Positions 41,353 to 49,361 of a stretch of 64,000 nt of DNA are shown here, piece after piece. Numbering within the stretch: position 1 is the first letter of the stretch; each line of letters begins with the position of its first letter. The stretch lies in the NCBI GenBank assembly GCA_040902895.1, contig JBBDWL010000066.1, positions 73,518 to 137,517 on the forward strand, written 5' to 3'. The DNA is from JALYRV01 sp040902895 (GTDB taxonomy: Bacteria; Acidobacteriota; Vicinamibacteria; Vicinamibacterales; SCN-69-37). The notes beneath the pieces were generated by a model that worked only from the letters and a program-made list of their open reading frames with translations, did no database searches and was not told where the DNA came from. Position numbers and translations under genes: made by a program.

Positions 41353-42608
41353 GACGGTCGCTCCTCGAGCCTGATGCGAATCGAGGCTGCATGCGCGGCG
41401 AGGCCCTCTGTTGAGGCCAGCGTGATAGCTGCCGGCCCGAGCTTCCGCAGTCCTTCGGGCGACAACCGCTGCACGGATGTGAGTCTGACGAAGTCGGCAG
41501 CGCTCACGCCGCCGCGAAATCGCGCCGCGCCGCCCGTCGGCAGAATGTGATTCGATCCCGTCACATAGTCTCCCGCGGCCTGCGCGCTCCAGGGCCCCAC
41601 GAAGATCGTTCCTGCCGTCGTGATCCTGGCGGCGGTCATCTCGTCATCGCACACCGCGTGCTCGGGCGCGATGCGATTCACCAGCGCAACGGCCTCGTCA
41701 CCCGTTCGCGCGACGATGATGCCGCCGCGTGCCCTCAGCGCAGCGCGCGCCGGAAAATCGCGCGCGTACGGTTTGAGCTGCGTTTCGACAGCGCTCGCCA
41801 CAGCGGCAGCGAGCGCCGGACTCGTGGTGATCAGGATCGCGCGCGCATCAGGATCGTGCTCGGCCTGGGCGATGAGGTCGGCTGCAATCCAGTCTGCGTT
41901 TCCATCATCCGAGATGACCGCGATCTCGCTCGGTCCGGCGTGAAAGTCGATCGCGCAGTCCACGGATACGAGGCTCTTGGCTGCCGCGACGTATGCGTTC
42001 CCAGGCCCGGTAATGCGATCGACCGCCGGCACGCTGGCCGTCCCATACGCGAGCGCCGCAATCGCCTGCGCCCCGCCGATCCTGAACATGCGCGTCACGC
42101 CCGACTCCAGCGCCGCGGCCATCACCGCATCGTCGGCTCTCGGGCATACCGCGATGACTTCGCTGACGCCCGCTTCACGCGCGGGCACGGCGCTCATGAT
42201 GAGCGACGACAGCAGCGGATAGCGCCCGCCCGGCACGTAACAGCCGACGCGGGCCAGCGGTGTGACGCGCTGTTCGACGATGACGCCTTTTGTGGTCGTC
42301 AGCGTGAATGGCTTCGGGACCTGCCGCGCGGCCACGCGCTGGACGTTGCGGACCGCAATTCGGATGGCGCTGCGCACATCGCGCGACGCACGTGAGGCGC
42401 CGGCGAGAATCTCGTCGGGCGTCACTTCGAGCGCGCTTCGCAGCAGATCGAACTTCCGCGCGTACGCGATGAGCGCCTCGTCGCCTGAGTCGCGAACCGT
42501 CTGCACGATGCGCCGTACGGTGCGTATCACCCGAGGATCTCGGGCCGCATCGTGTGCGGCGAGCGCGTTGATCGCCTTCGTGTCTGCCGTCTTGAGAATG
42601 CGAATCAT
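41349..42608 (-). CDS. hisD: Histidinol dehydrogenase
   Basis: A 419-residue enzyme for the last two steps of histidine synthesis. It contains GCYVPGGRYPLLSSLIMSAV, DRITGPGNAYVAAAKSLV, AGPSEIAVISDD, LIAQAEHDPDA (Zn Gln/His) and NRIAPEHAV (His). The ATG at 42608 overlaps the hisG stop by one base (TGATG), and a signal for coupled translation is likely. Confidence 0.94.
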   Translation of the reverse strand: MIRILKTADTKAINALAAHDAARDPRVIRTVRRIVQTVRDSGDEALIAYARKFDLLRSALEVTPDEILAGASRASRDVRSAIRIAVRNVQRVAARQVPKPFTLTTTKGVIVEQRVTPLARVGCYVPGGRYPLLSSLIMSAVPAREAGVSEVIAVCPRADDAVMAAALESGVTRMFRIGGAQAIAALAYGTASVPAVDRITGPGNAYVAAAKSLVSVDCAIDFHAGPSEIAVISDDGNADWIAADLIAQAEHDPDARAILITTSPALAAAVASAVETQLKPYARDFPARAALRARGGIIVARTGDEAVALVNRIAPEHAVCDDEMTAARITTAGTIFVGPWSAQAAGDYVTGSNHILPTGGAARFRGGVSAADFVRLTSVQRLSPEGLRKLGPAAITLASTEGLAAHAASIRIRLEERPS

Positions 42609-43495
42609 CAGTACACGATCTTGTTGAGCGGATATTCGACGATGCCCTGCGCGTCGGCCGCCTTGAGCCTGGGAATCAGCTCGCGAACCGTGCGCTCTTC
42701 GATGATCGTATTCACGGCCACCCATTCGGGATCGCTCAGCGCCGACACGGTCGGCCGCTGCAGTGCCGGCAGCAGCGCCAGCACACGGTCGAGACCGCGG
42801 CGCTCGACGTTGAGCATGATGCCGACACGCCCCTGCGCGTCGATGGCCGCCTTGAGCAGCATCGCGATGTTGCCAATCTTCGTCCGCTTCCAGTCGTCAT
42901 CGAGTGCCTTCTGATTCGCGATCAGCTGCGTGTGCGATTCCATTACGGTGTCGATGATGCGAAGGCGGTTGGCGCGCAGTGAGGATCCGGTTTCGGTGAC
43001 CTCGACGATCGCATCGGCCAGCACCGGAGGTTTGACTTCGGTCGCGCCCCACGAGAACTCGACATTCGCCGCAACGCCCTTCGCGCGGAAATATCGTTCC
43101 GCGACGCGCACGAGCTCGGTGGCCACCGTCGCGCCTTCGAGATCCTCGGCTCGTTGATAGCGCGAGTCTTCCGGCACCGCGAGCACCCACCGCACGTTGC
43201 CGAAGCTCTGTTTGGCGTAGATGAGATCGGCGATCGGCTGGGGGCCGGGCCTGCTGGAGTGCGCAGCTTCATACTCCGCTATCCAGTCCTGTCCCGTCAG
43301 CCCCGCATCGAGCACGCCGTCGGCGACATACCGCGCCATCTCCTGCGCGCGAATGAGCATGCACTCGATCTCCTCGTCATCGATGGCGGGAAAATACGAG
43401 CGCGCGTTCGGATAGATGTTGAAGCCGGCGCGCGCGAACAGCTGGATCGTCGCGTCCTGCAGCGAGCCTTTGGGGATGCCAAGGCGAAGCTTCAT
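42608..43495 (-). CDS. hisG: ATP phosphoribosyltransferase, long form
   Basis: A 295-residue HisG with the regulatory C-terminal domain. It starts KLRLGIPKGSLQDATIQL and has the PRPP-binding segment GATVATELVRVAERYF. LNVERRGLDRVLALLPAL and the end TIIEERTVRELIPRL are the ACT-like part that binds histidine. It catalyses the first and feedback-inhibited step, so the pathway has allosteric control in addition to the attenuator upstream. Confidence 0.93.
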   Translation of the reverse strand: MKLRLGIPKGSLQDATIQLFARAGFNIYPNARSYFPAIDDEEIECMLIRAQEMARYVADGVLDAGLTGQDWIAEYEAAHSSRPGPQPIADLIYAKQSFGNVRWVLAVPEDSRYQRAEDLEGATVATELVRVAERYFRAKGVAANVEFSWGATEVKPPVLADAIVEVTETGSSLRANRLRIIDTVMESHTQLIANQKALDDDWKRTKIGNIAMLLKAAIDAQGRVGIMLNVERRGLDRVLALLPALQRPTVSALSDPEWVAVNTIIEERTVRELIPRLKAADAQGIVEYPLNKIVY

Positions 43496-43881
43496 TTCTC
43501 TCCGGCGGGGGCCCCTGCACCCCGCCTGGCCTCCTCGTTAGCGGGGTCCCAAGGCCCCGCGCCACTCGTCGGCTCCCATATCGAGCCAAAGCAGCTCCGT
43601 GCGCCCGTGTGGCACGCGACGCCGTCGCCTTCGCACGTCACCTGCAGCAAGAGCGTGTCGTTGTCGCAGTCAATGCTCATGCGCTCGACGCGCAACCGGT
43701 TGCCCGACGTCTCGCCTTTCATCCACAGCGTGCCGCGCGAGCGGCTGTAGAACGTCGCATAGCCGCTGGCCACGGTGCGCGCGTAGGCGTCTTCATTCAT
43801 GAAGCCGACCATCAGCACGTCTCGGGTTGCCATGTCCTGCACAACGGCGGGAATCAATCCGCCAAGCTTGGTGAAATCCAT
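43492..43881 (-). CDS. hisI: Phosphoribosyl-AMP cyclohydrolase
   Basis: A 129-residue monofunctional HisI. It has the metal-binding motifs MSIDCDNDTLLLQVTCEGDG and ACHTGARSCF, and the opening VLMVGFMNEDAYART. I chose the ATG at 43881, after the attenuator; a TTG further upstream would begin inside the terminator. No HisE domain is fused. The last 25 or so residues (GAGPWDPANEEARRGAGAPA) are encoded by GC-rich palindromes and exceed the usual HisI length. It overlaps hisG by ATGA. Confidence 0.92.
   Translation of the reverse strand: MDFTKLGGLIPAVVQDMATRDVLMVGFMNEDAYARTVASGYATFYSRSRGTLWMKGETSGNRLRVERMSIDCDNDTLLLQVTCEGDGVACHTGARSCFGSIWEPTSGAGPWDPANEEARRGAGAPAGEK
43504..43560. repeat. GC-rich palindromes in the hisI tail
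   Basis: GCGGGG (43541-43546) and CCCCGC (43555-43560) flank TCCCAAGG, and a second GC-rich palindrome (GGCGGGGGCCCCTGCACCCC and its end, from 43504) follows. Together they encode the extra C-terminal residues of HisI. Confidence 0.5.
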
Positions 43882-43893
43882 AAAACGGTCCGT

Positions 43894-43922
43894 TAAAAGC
43901 AAAAGCCCGCTTTCGGCGGGCT
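43894..43922 (-). terminator. Intrinsic terminator of the his attenuator
   Basis: On the minus strand, AGCCCGC-CGAAA-GCGGGCT forms a perfect 7-bp stem (43904-43922) followed by TTTTGCTTTT (43894-43904). It lies between the leader peptide stop and hisI, 13 bp before the hisI ATG, which is the position of an attenuator terminator. Confidence 0.8.
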
Positions 43923-43999
43923 GCGGTTTCAGGTGCCGGATGCTCCGGCTGCCTCATTCGTCCTCTATGCGCAGCTCCACCGTATCGTCATATGACGAT
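43920..43999 (-). promoter_or_regulatory. his leader RNA: pause hairpin and antiterminator pairing
   Basis: Read 5' to 3' on the minus strand, a palindrome ATCGTCATATGACGAT (43984-43999) directly follows the five consecutive His codons. A GCTGCG segment (43970-43975) is complementary to CGCAGC (43920-43925), which shares three bases with the terminator's first arm. Between them GCCGGA-GCA-TCCGGC (43935-43949) forms a second hairpin. A ribosome stalled at the His codons would mask the first palindrome and free GCTGCG to pair with CGCAGC, weakening the terminator. The pairings are by eye and need folding. Confidence 0.55.
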
Positions 44000-44036
44000 G
44001 ATGATGGTGGTGGACGCGGAGCGCGAGGCTCGACAT
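43965..44036 (-). CDS. hisL: his operon leader peptide with a run of His codons
   Basis: A 23-codon frame runs from ATG at 44036 to TAG at 43965. Codons 9-13 are CAC CAC CAT CAT CAT, codon 14 is Arg and codon 15 is again His. The peptide begins MSSLALRV and ends MTIRWSCA. Six His codons in a peptide before a his operon, with a terminator 43 nt after the stop, is the pattern of ribosome-mediated attenuation: when charged tRNA-His is scarce the ribosome stalls and the terminator is not formed. There is no clear ribosome-binding site. The frame starts 10 nt after the Nramp-type gene's stop. Confidence 0.75.
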   Translation of the reverse strand: MSSLALRVHHHHHRHMTIRWSCA

Positions 44037-44046
44037 TGACAGGAGT

Positions 44047-45474
44047 CTACCACACGAGCCTGACGAGCACGGCAATCAGCAGCGCTCCATAGAAAATGGC
44101 GGTCGCGACGAGCGAGAGCTCCCGCCAGAGGGGCGGCCGCAGGGCTTTCGGCAGCAGCGTGCGGTTCACGATGAGCGTGTGGATGCTCTCGAGCACAAAG
44201 ATGAAACCTGCCACGTTGGCGCCGATCAGAATGAGCGTCAGCGGCTGCGCGAGGCTCAGCGCGATGCCGCCCCAGAGCACGAACAGCGCAACCACCCCGT
44301 AGTACACGGCGCGCACGTCGCCGCCCCTGATGCGGCGCGCCCGCGGACTCGCGCTCCACACGATGTCGGTGATGGCGCGCGGAAGGCCGTCGACTACGCC
44401 GAGCTGCGTCGAGAAGAGCACCCAGAAGCCGCAGAAGATCGTCAGCCACCAGAACACGGGACCGTGCACGGCGGCAATCGCGCCCGCGAGCATGTTGGCG
44501 GCGGCCCATCCACCAATGGTTGCGCCGGGCTTGACGTACTCGAGCGTGAGCAGCGCCGTGAGCGCCATCCCCACAAACGATCCGAGACCGAAGATCAGAC
44601 ATTGATCGACGTAGACGTGCTTCCACCAGCCTTTCCAGTCGCGCAGCGAATCGGGCGTGACCGGAAAGACGTTGCCGTGCGGCTTCAGCCTGATCATGCT
44701 GCCCGCAGCGCCGGGAATGTATCCAACCGTGCCGCCCATCCCGAACCCTTTGTCGCGCATCCAGTTCGTGATGAACGCATTGCCGATGCCGCCCGATCCT
44801 GAATATGCTGCGAAGGCCGCAAGCAGCGTCCAGTCGGCGCCCGCCGGAATATCGCCGATCGAGAAGAAGCTGATCGCCGTGAGCTTCCAGGTTGCGCCCG
44901 ATACGCTGGCGACGCTCATCCCCAGCAGATACACAAGGACCGCTGCCACCATCGTCCACATCGCGATCTCCAGCGTGCGCTCGATCTTGCGGCCCGTGAG
45001 CGTGATGATTAGACAAAGGCCGAACGTCGCGTAGCCGAGCATGACGACCAGGCCGGCATCGCCGGCGCCCGGCATGCGGCCGAGAATCAGCGCGGCGCTT
45101 GCCGTGGCGCTCGCGAGCGCCCATCCCGGCCAGCCGTATTGCAACAGCGACAACAGCGCGTACGTGATGCCCCAGAATGTCGAGCCGGGCCAGGTGCGCA
45201 TGAAGCCGGTGATGATCGGCTCGCCGGTGTAGAGCGTGTAGCGCGCCATCTCGAGATTGAGCAGTACCTGCAGCACGACCGCGACCGTCGTCAGCCACAG
45301 CAGATGAGGGCCGTATGAGGCGATGACCGACGGGCCGAGAAGCCATTCGCCGCTGCCGATGGCGACGCCGAGGCCGATGACGCCTGGGCCGATTGTGCGG
45401 AAGACGTGGCGGGGTGTGAACGGCGGAGGCTTCGGAAGGTCGGCGCTGCCGAACGCCTGCAGGCCGGACGTCAT
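44047..45474 (-). CDS. Nramp-family metal ion transporter-like protein
   Basis: A 475-residue membrane protein with 11-12 helices. The opening GPGVIGLGVAIGSGEWLLGP replaces the usual DPGN motif of Nramp TM1, so this is a divergent member (Nramp-related large carriers) whose ion may not be Mn/Fe. The ATG at 45474 overlaps the oxidase stop by ATGA. It lies directly upstream of the his leader. Confidence 0.75.
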   Translation of the reverse strand: MTSGLQAFGSADLPKPPPFTPRHVFRTIGPGVIGLGVAIGSGEWLLGPSVIASYGPHLLWLTTVAVVLQVLLNLEMARYTLYTGEPIITGFMRTWPGSTFWGITYALLSLLQYGWPGWALASATASAALILGRMPGAGDAGLVVMLGYATFGLCLIITLTGRKIERTLEIAMWTMVAAVLVYLLGMSVASVSGATWKLTAISFFSIGDIPAGADWTLLAAFAAYSGSGGIGNAFITNWMRDKGFGMGGTVGYIPGAAGSMIRLKPHGNVFPVTPDSLRDWKGWWKHVYVDQCLIFGLGSFVGMALTALLTLEYVKPGATIGGWAAANMLAGAIAAVHGPVFWWLTIFCGFWVLFSTQLGVVDGLPRAITDIVWSASPRARRIRGGDVRAVYYGVVALFVLWGGIALSLAQPLTLILIGANVAGFIFVLESIHTLIVNRTLLPKALRPPLWRELSLVATAIFYGALLIAVLVRLVW

Positions 45475-46562
45475 GCGATGGCGGTGCGATCGATCGCGGA
45501 GACAGTGGGCCGGCCGGCGAGGGCCATCGCGAGCTCGAGCTCTGAGCGAAGAATTTCGAGCACGCCGCGCACGCCGTCTTCGCCGCTGGCGGCGAGGCCC
45601 CAGAGAAACGGGCGGCCGATGAGCACCGCGCGCGCGCCAAGCGCGAGCGCCTTGAAGACGTCGGCGCCGCGGCGGATGCCGCCGTCCATGAAAATTTCGA
45701 TCTTGCCGCCGACGGCGTCGGCAATCGCCGGCAGTGCGTCGATCGTCGCGACCGCATCGTCGAGCTGGCGCCCGCCGTGGTTCGACACGATGATGCCGGC
45801 GGCGCCCGCGCTGACGGCCGTGCGCGCGTCTTCCGGCGTGAGAATGCCCTTGAGCAGAATGGGGAGCTTCGTGCACTTCCGCAGCCAGTCGACCGCGTCC
45901 CACGTCAGTGAGGCATCGAACAGGTTGTGCACGTACGCGGAGAAGCTCGACCCAGGCCCCCATCCGGGTGCCTGCTCGAGGCGCTCCTCGAGTCCGGCGA
46001 AGTTCGCGATGCCCATGCCGGCCGGCAGCATGAAGCTGTTGCGCGTGTCGCGCTCGCGCCGCCCGAGCACCGGCGTGTCGACGGTGAGCACGATCGCGCG
46101 ATAGCCCGCGGCTTCAGCGCGCGCGACGAGCTCGGTTGTGACCGATCGTTCTTTGTAGACGTAAAGCTGGAACCAGCGCGCCGCATCTGGAGCTGCCTGC
46201 GCGATTTCCTCGAGCGTGCAGGTGGCGATCGTGCTGGCCACCATCAGCGTGCCGGCCGCGGCAGCCGCGCGCGCCGCCGCCGCTTCGCCATCGGGATGCG
46301 CGAGCTTGTTGAACGCGGTCGGCGCGAGCATGATCGGCATCGACAGCGATTGGCCGATGGCCGTCACCTTCGTGTCGATCCTGCTCACGTCGACGAGCAC
46401 GCGCGGCAGCAGCTTGATGCGCCCAAAGGCCGCCGCATTCTCGGTCAGCGTGCGCTCATCCCCGGCCGCGCCCGAGTAGTAGTCCCAGGCGCTCGGCTCC
46501 ATCCGCGACCGGGCAAGTGATTCGTAATCAGCGAGGTTCAGTGGCAGCGTCACGAAGATCAC
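45471..46562 (-). CDS. FMN-dependent alpha-hydroxy-acid oxidase/dehydrogenase
   Basis: A 363-residue FMN TIM-barrel enzyme like lactate dehydrogenase LldD or glycolate oxidase. It has the FMN segment LPRVLVDVSRID, the ring WFQLYVYKERS, the catalytic His in IIVSNHGGRQLDDAV, and IEIFMDGGIRRGADVFKALA. The first GTG (46562) is inside a tandem 8-mer repeat; a GTG at 46553 is the alternative. It oxidises 2-hydroxy acids in the cytoplasm. Confidence 0.88.
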   Translation of the reverse strand: MIFVTLPLNLADYESLARSRMEPSAWDYYSGAAGDERTLTENAAAFGRIKLLPRVLVDVSRIDTKVTAIGQSLSMPIMLAPTAFNKLAHPDGEAAAARAAAAAGTLMVASTIATCTLEEIAQAAPDAARWFQLYVYKERSVTTELVARAEAAGYRAIVLTVDTPVLGRRERDTRNSFMLPAGMGIANFAGLEERLEQAPGWGPGSSFSAYVHNLFDASLTWDAVDWLRKCTKLPILLKGILTPEDARTAVSAGAAGIIVSNHGGRQLDDAVATIDALPAIADAVGGKIEIFMDGGIRRGADVFKALALGARAVLIGRPFLWGLAASGEDGVRGVLEILRSELELAMALAGRPTVSAIDRTAIA

Positions 46563-46593
46563 CAGATCGCCAGATCACCAGATCGCCAGATCC
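46557..46593 (-). repeat. Tandem 8-mer repeat at the oxidase start
   Basis: On the transcribed strand the units GATCTGGC and GATCTGGT alternate four times and end in GATC. It fills the gap to the gamma-glutamyltransferase stop and provides the likely GTG start. It is the same family as the copies around hisF and hisH. Confidence 0.7.
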
Positions 46594-46597
46594 ACGC

Positions 46598-48301
46598 TCA
46601 TCGTTTAGCCGCTGACGCCTTCGAATCGGAACTGCGCTTGTCGTTGATCCCGTACGCCGTGCCGGTCTTCGGATCGATCCAGATCGAGTGCGCGTCACCC
46701 TGCGTGCCGGCCAGCCGGGCATCGTGCCCCATGGCCTTGAGCTTCGCGACCACCTCCGCCCCGGCTGCCGTTTCGAGCGATGCGCGATCGGGCAGCCACT
46801 GGTGGTGCATCCGCGGCGCGTCGACGGCCTCGCGTCCGTTCATGCCGAATGCGGTCACGTTGAGCGCCACACCCATGACCGTGTTGATGATCGTGCGGCC
46901 GCCGGGCGTCCCGGTAATCAGGACGACGCGGCCGTTGCGTGTCACGATCGTCGGCGTCATCGAGCTGAGCATGCGCTTGCCTGGCGCGATCAGATTCGCG
47001 GGCGTGCCGATGTCGCCGCCCGTGTTGGTCTCGCCCGGCTTCTTATTGAAGTCGCCCATCTCGTTGTTCAGCAGAAAGCCGGTTCCCTTCGCCACGACGC
47101 GCGAACCGTATCCGCCTTCGAGCGTGTAGGTCTGCGACACGGCCATGCCCGCGCGATCCAGCACCGAAAAATGCGTGGTCTCGAGCGGTTCCTGGTTCGA
47201 TGAGGTGGTGACAATGTCTTTGCCGAGCTCGACGCTGCTCGAGGCCTTGTTGCGATCGATCGTGGCCGCCACCTGACGCGCATGCGCCTTGGAGATCAGA
47301 CGGGCGACCGGAATCTCCGAGAAGTCGGGATCGCCCAGAAAGCGGGCGCGATCGAGAAACGCGCGGCGCATGGCCTCGATCTGCAGATGCTTCGCTTCGG
47401 CCGACTGCGCCTGAAGCTTCTCGATGCCGAGCGTCTCGAGGATGTTGAGCATTTCGATCAGGGCGATCCCGCCCGAGCTCGGCGGCGGCATCGAGATGAT
47501 CTCGTAGCCGTTGAACGTGCCGCGCACCGGCGCGCGCTCCTTCGCTTCATACTTCGCGAGATCGTCTTTCGTGATGAGCCCGCCGTTGGCAGCCATGTCA
47601 GCGGCAAGCGCATCGGCAATCCACCCTCGATAAAACGCATCCGGCCCGTCATCGGCAATCGCCTGCAGCGTGCGCGAAAGATCGCCGAGCACGATCTTGT
47701 CGCCCGTCTGCCACTGCCCGCCGCCCGGCTTGCCGTACGCCGCCACGGACGAGGGGAACCTGCCCATTGCGCCAGACAGCTGACTGTTGAGACTGCGCGC
47801 AAGGGCGGCATGCAGCACGAAGCCGTCGCGCGCGAGCGCCGCGGCCGGATCCACGAGCCGCTTCCACGGCAGCTTGCCAAGCTTGCGATGCGCCAGCGCA
47901 AGACCGCGGACGGTGCCGGGCACGCCCGGCGCCAGATATCCCGAGCTTGTCAGCGACCGATCGATGTTGCCGCTCTTGTCCAGATACATCGTCGGTGTGG
48001 ATTTGCCGGGCGCCTTCTCGCGATAGTCGAAGGTCATGGCGGCGCCGTCCGGCGTGCGCACGACCATGAAACCGCCGCCGCCGAGATTGCCGGCAGACGG
48101 ATGCGTCACCGCAAGCGCGAATGCCGTCGCGACAGCCGCATCGACCGCATTGCCGCCGGCGGCGAGCACGTCCGCGCCGACATCCGAGGCGATTGACGAT
48201 GTGGAGACGACGAGTCCGGTCTTCGAGGGCGTGCCGAGGTCAGCCTGCGGGGGCGCCGTGATTGAGACCGCGACGAGGAGTGCGAGCAGCATTCGTGTCA
48301 T
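46598..48301 (-). CDS. ggt: Gamma-glutamyltransferase
   Basis: A 567-residue Ntn-hydrolase precursor from the ATG at 48301, with a signal peptide (MLLALLVAVSITAPPQA). The autocatalytic Thr is in LETTHFSVLDRAG (about 378), and GTPGGRTIINTVMGVALN carries the oxyanion Gly pair. FALAVTHPSAGNLGGGGFMV and MPPPSSGGIALIEMLN are family signatures. It cleaves gamma-glutamyl amides such as glutathione in the periplasm. Confidence 0.92.
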   Translation of the reverse strand: MTRMLLALLVAVSITAPPQADLGTPSKTGLVVSTSSIASDVGADVLAAGGNAVDAAVATAFALAVTHPSAGNLGGGGFMVVRTPDGAAMTFDYREKAPGKSTPTMYLDKSGNIDRSLTSSGYLAPGVPGTVRGLALAHRKLGKLPWKRLVDPAAALARDGFVLHAALARSLNSQLSGAMGRFPSSVAAYGKPGGGQWQTGDKIVLGDLSRTLQAIADDGPDAFYRGWIADALAADMAANGGLITKDDLAKYEAKERAPVRGTFNGYEIISMPPPSSGGIALIEMLNILETLGIEKLQAQSAEAKHLQIEAMRRAFLDRARFLGDPDFSEIPVARLISKAHARQVAATIDRNKASSSVELGKDIVTTSSNQEPLETTHFSVLDRAGMAVSQTYTLEGGYGSRVVAKGTGFLLNNEMGDFNKKPGETNTGGDIGTPANLIAPGKRMLSSMTPTIVTRNGRVVLITGTPGGRTIINTVMGVALNVTAFGMNGREAVDAPRMHHQWLPDRASLETAAGAEVVAKLKAMGHDARLAGTQGDAHSIWIDPKTGTAYGINDKRSSDSKASAAKR

Positions 48302-48353
48302 GACGAGCGAATTGTACCCTCCTCCGCCGCCGGGCGCGGCCGTATCCGGTACC

Positions 48354-49361
48354 ATGTCGCCGATGCGCGACATCGTCAGGATTGCGGCGCTCGGGCTGCT
48401 GACCGGCACGTTGCTGGTGCTGGCGTTCCACGCGCCGGGTCCGGTCTTCCGCGAAATCCAGTTCGTCCTGGGCATCGTGCTCGTGACGGCCGTCACACGA
48501 TCGATGGCCGGCGGCACGGGCATATCCGCACTGAGCCTTGGCATTGGACCTGTGGCCTTTCTCGTCATCGGCGCGGGCCATGTCATGACGGCCGCGGGGC
48601 TCGACACGGCGTCGGGCATCACCCACTGGGGCCTGATTCCTCTGATCGAAGAGGCGTTGAAGCTGCTGCCGGTCGGCATCCTCATATGGCTGCACCGGCG
48701 GCGCGAGCGCGTCACGCCGAATCCATCAGATTTGCTGATGCTTGGCTGCTTCGCCGGCGCGGGCTTCGCGCTTACGGAAAACGTGACGCTCGTTTACAAC
48801 AACGCCGCCGTCGCCCGCGATATGGCGCTGCAGTACGGGCCGAATCTCGGAGCGCTGCACCTGGTGCCTGGCGCGTGGGGCGTCGCTGGTTATGTGGGAC
48901 ATGCGGCGTCGACAGGATTCATCGCCGGCGGCTACGGCCTTGGTCTGGCGCTTCGCGATCGGCTCCACACGCGATGGTGGATCGTGCCGGTTGCCTGCGC
49001 GGGGTGGATCCTCCTCGAGCACATGCTCGCGAACTATTATGCCGGCGGCGGGTCGCGGCGGGCGTTGCTGCTTGGCAACGGTCGTCTCACGCCGTGGCTG
49101 TTCGTACTGCTGGCGATGACGATCGTCGCGCTCGACTATCGGCGTCACCGCGCGACTTTCGCGCAATCCGCGCGGCTGCGACGGCGCGTGCGGATGACCC
49201 GCGCCGCCCTCGCGCGCAAGGCGCCGCCCGTGCCGCGCTCGCGGCTGAATGCGCTGCGGATGTTCATGTCGCAGCTGCGGCTGGTCAACGCCACGGCCTG
49301 GTTCATGCGCAATCATCCAGCGCCTCCCATCAGGCGGCCGCGTCAGGCGAGGACTCCATGA
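48354..49361 (+). CDS. PrsW-family intramembrane metalloprotease-like protein
   Basis: A 335-residue membrane protein with about eight helices. The PrsW/CAAX-protease elements are in order: LIEEALKLLPVG (EE pair), FALTENVTLVYN and GHAASTGFIAGGYG (His). These enzymes cut within or near the membrane, for example to release anti-sigma factors. An ATG at 48363 is an alternative start. The C-terminal tail is basic and overlaps the next gene by ATGA. Confidence 0.75.
   Translation: MSPMRDIVRIAALGLLTGTLLVLAFHAPGPVFREIQFVLGIVLVTAVTRSMAGGTGISALSLGIGPVAFLVIGAGHVMTAAGLDTASGITHWGLIPLIEEALKLLPVGILIWLHRRRERVTPNPSDLLMLGCFAGAGFALTENVTLVYNNAAVARDMALQYGPNLGALHLVPGAWGVAGYVGHAASTGFIAGGYGLGLALRDRLHTRWWIVPVACAGWILLEHMLANYYAGGGSRRALLLGNGRLTPWLFVLLAMTIVALDYRRHRATFAQSARLRRRVRMTRAALARKAPPVPRSRLNALRMFMSQLRLVNATAWFMRNHPAPPIRRPRQARTP

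Noticed and set aside
43882..43902. Upstream TTG as the hisI start
   Set aside because: It would place translation initiation within the terminator's T-run; the ATG at 43881 gives the normal HisI N-terminus.
38345..46593. CRISPR array from the GATC-type repeats
   Set aside because: The units are 8-bp tandem repeats without spacers and without cas genes.
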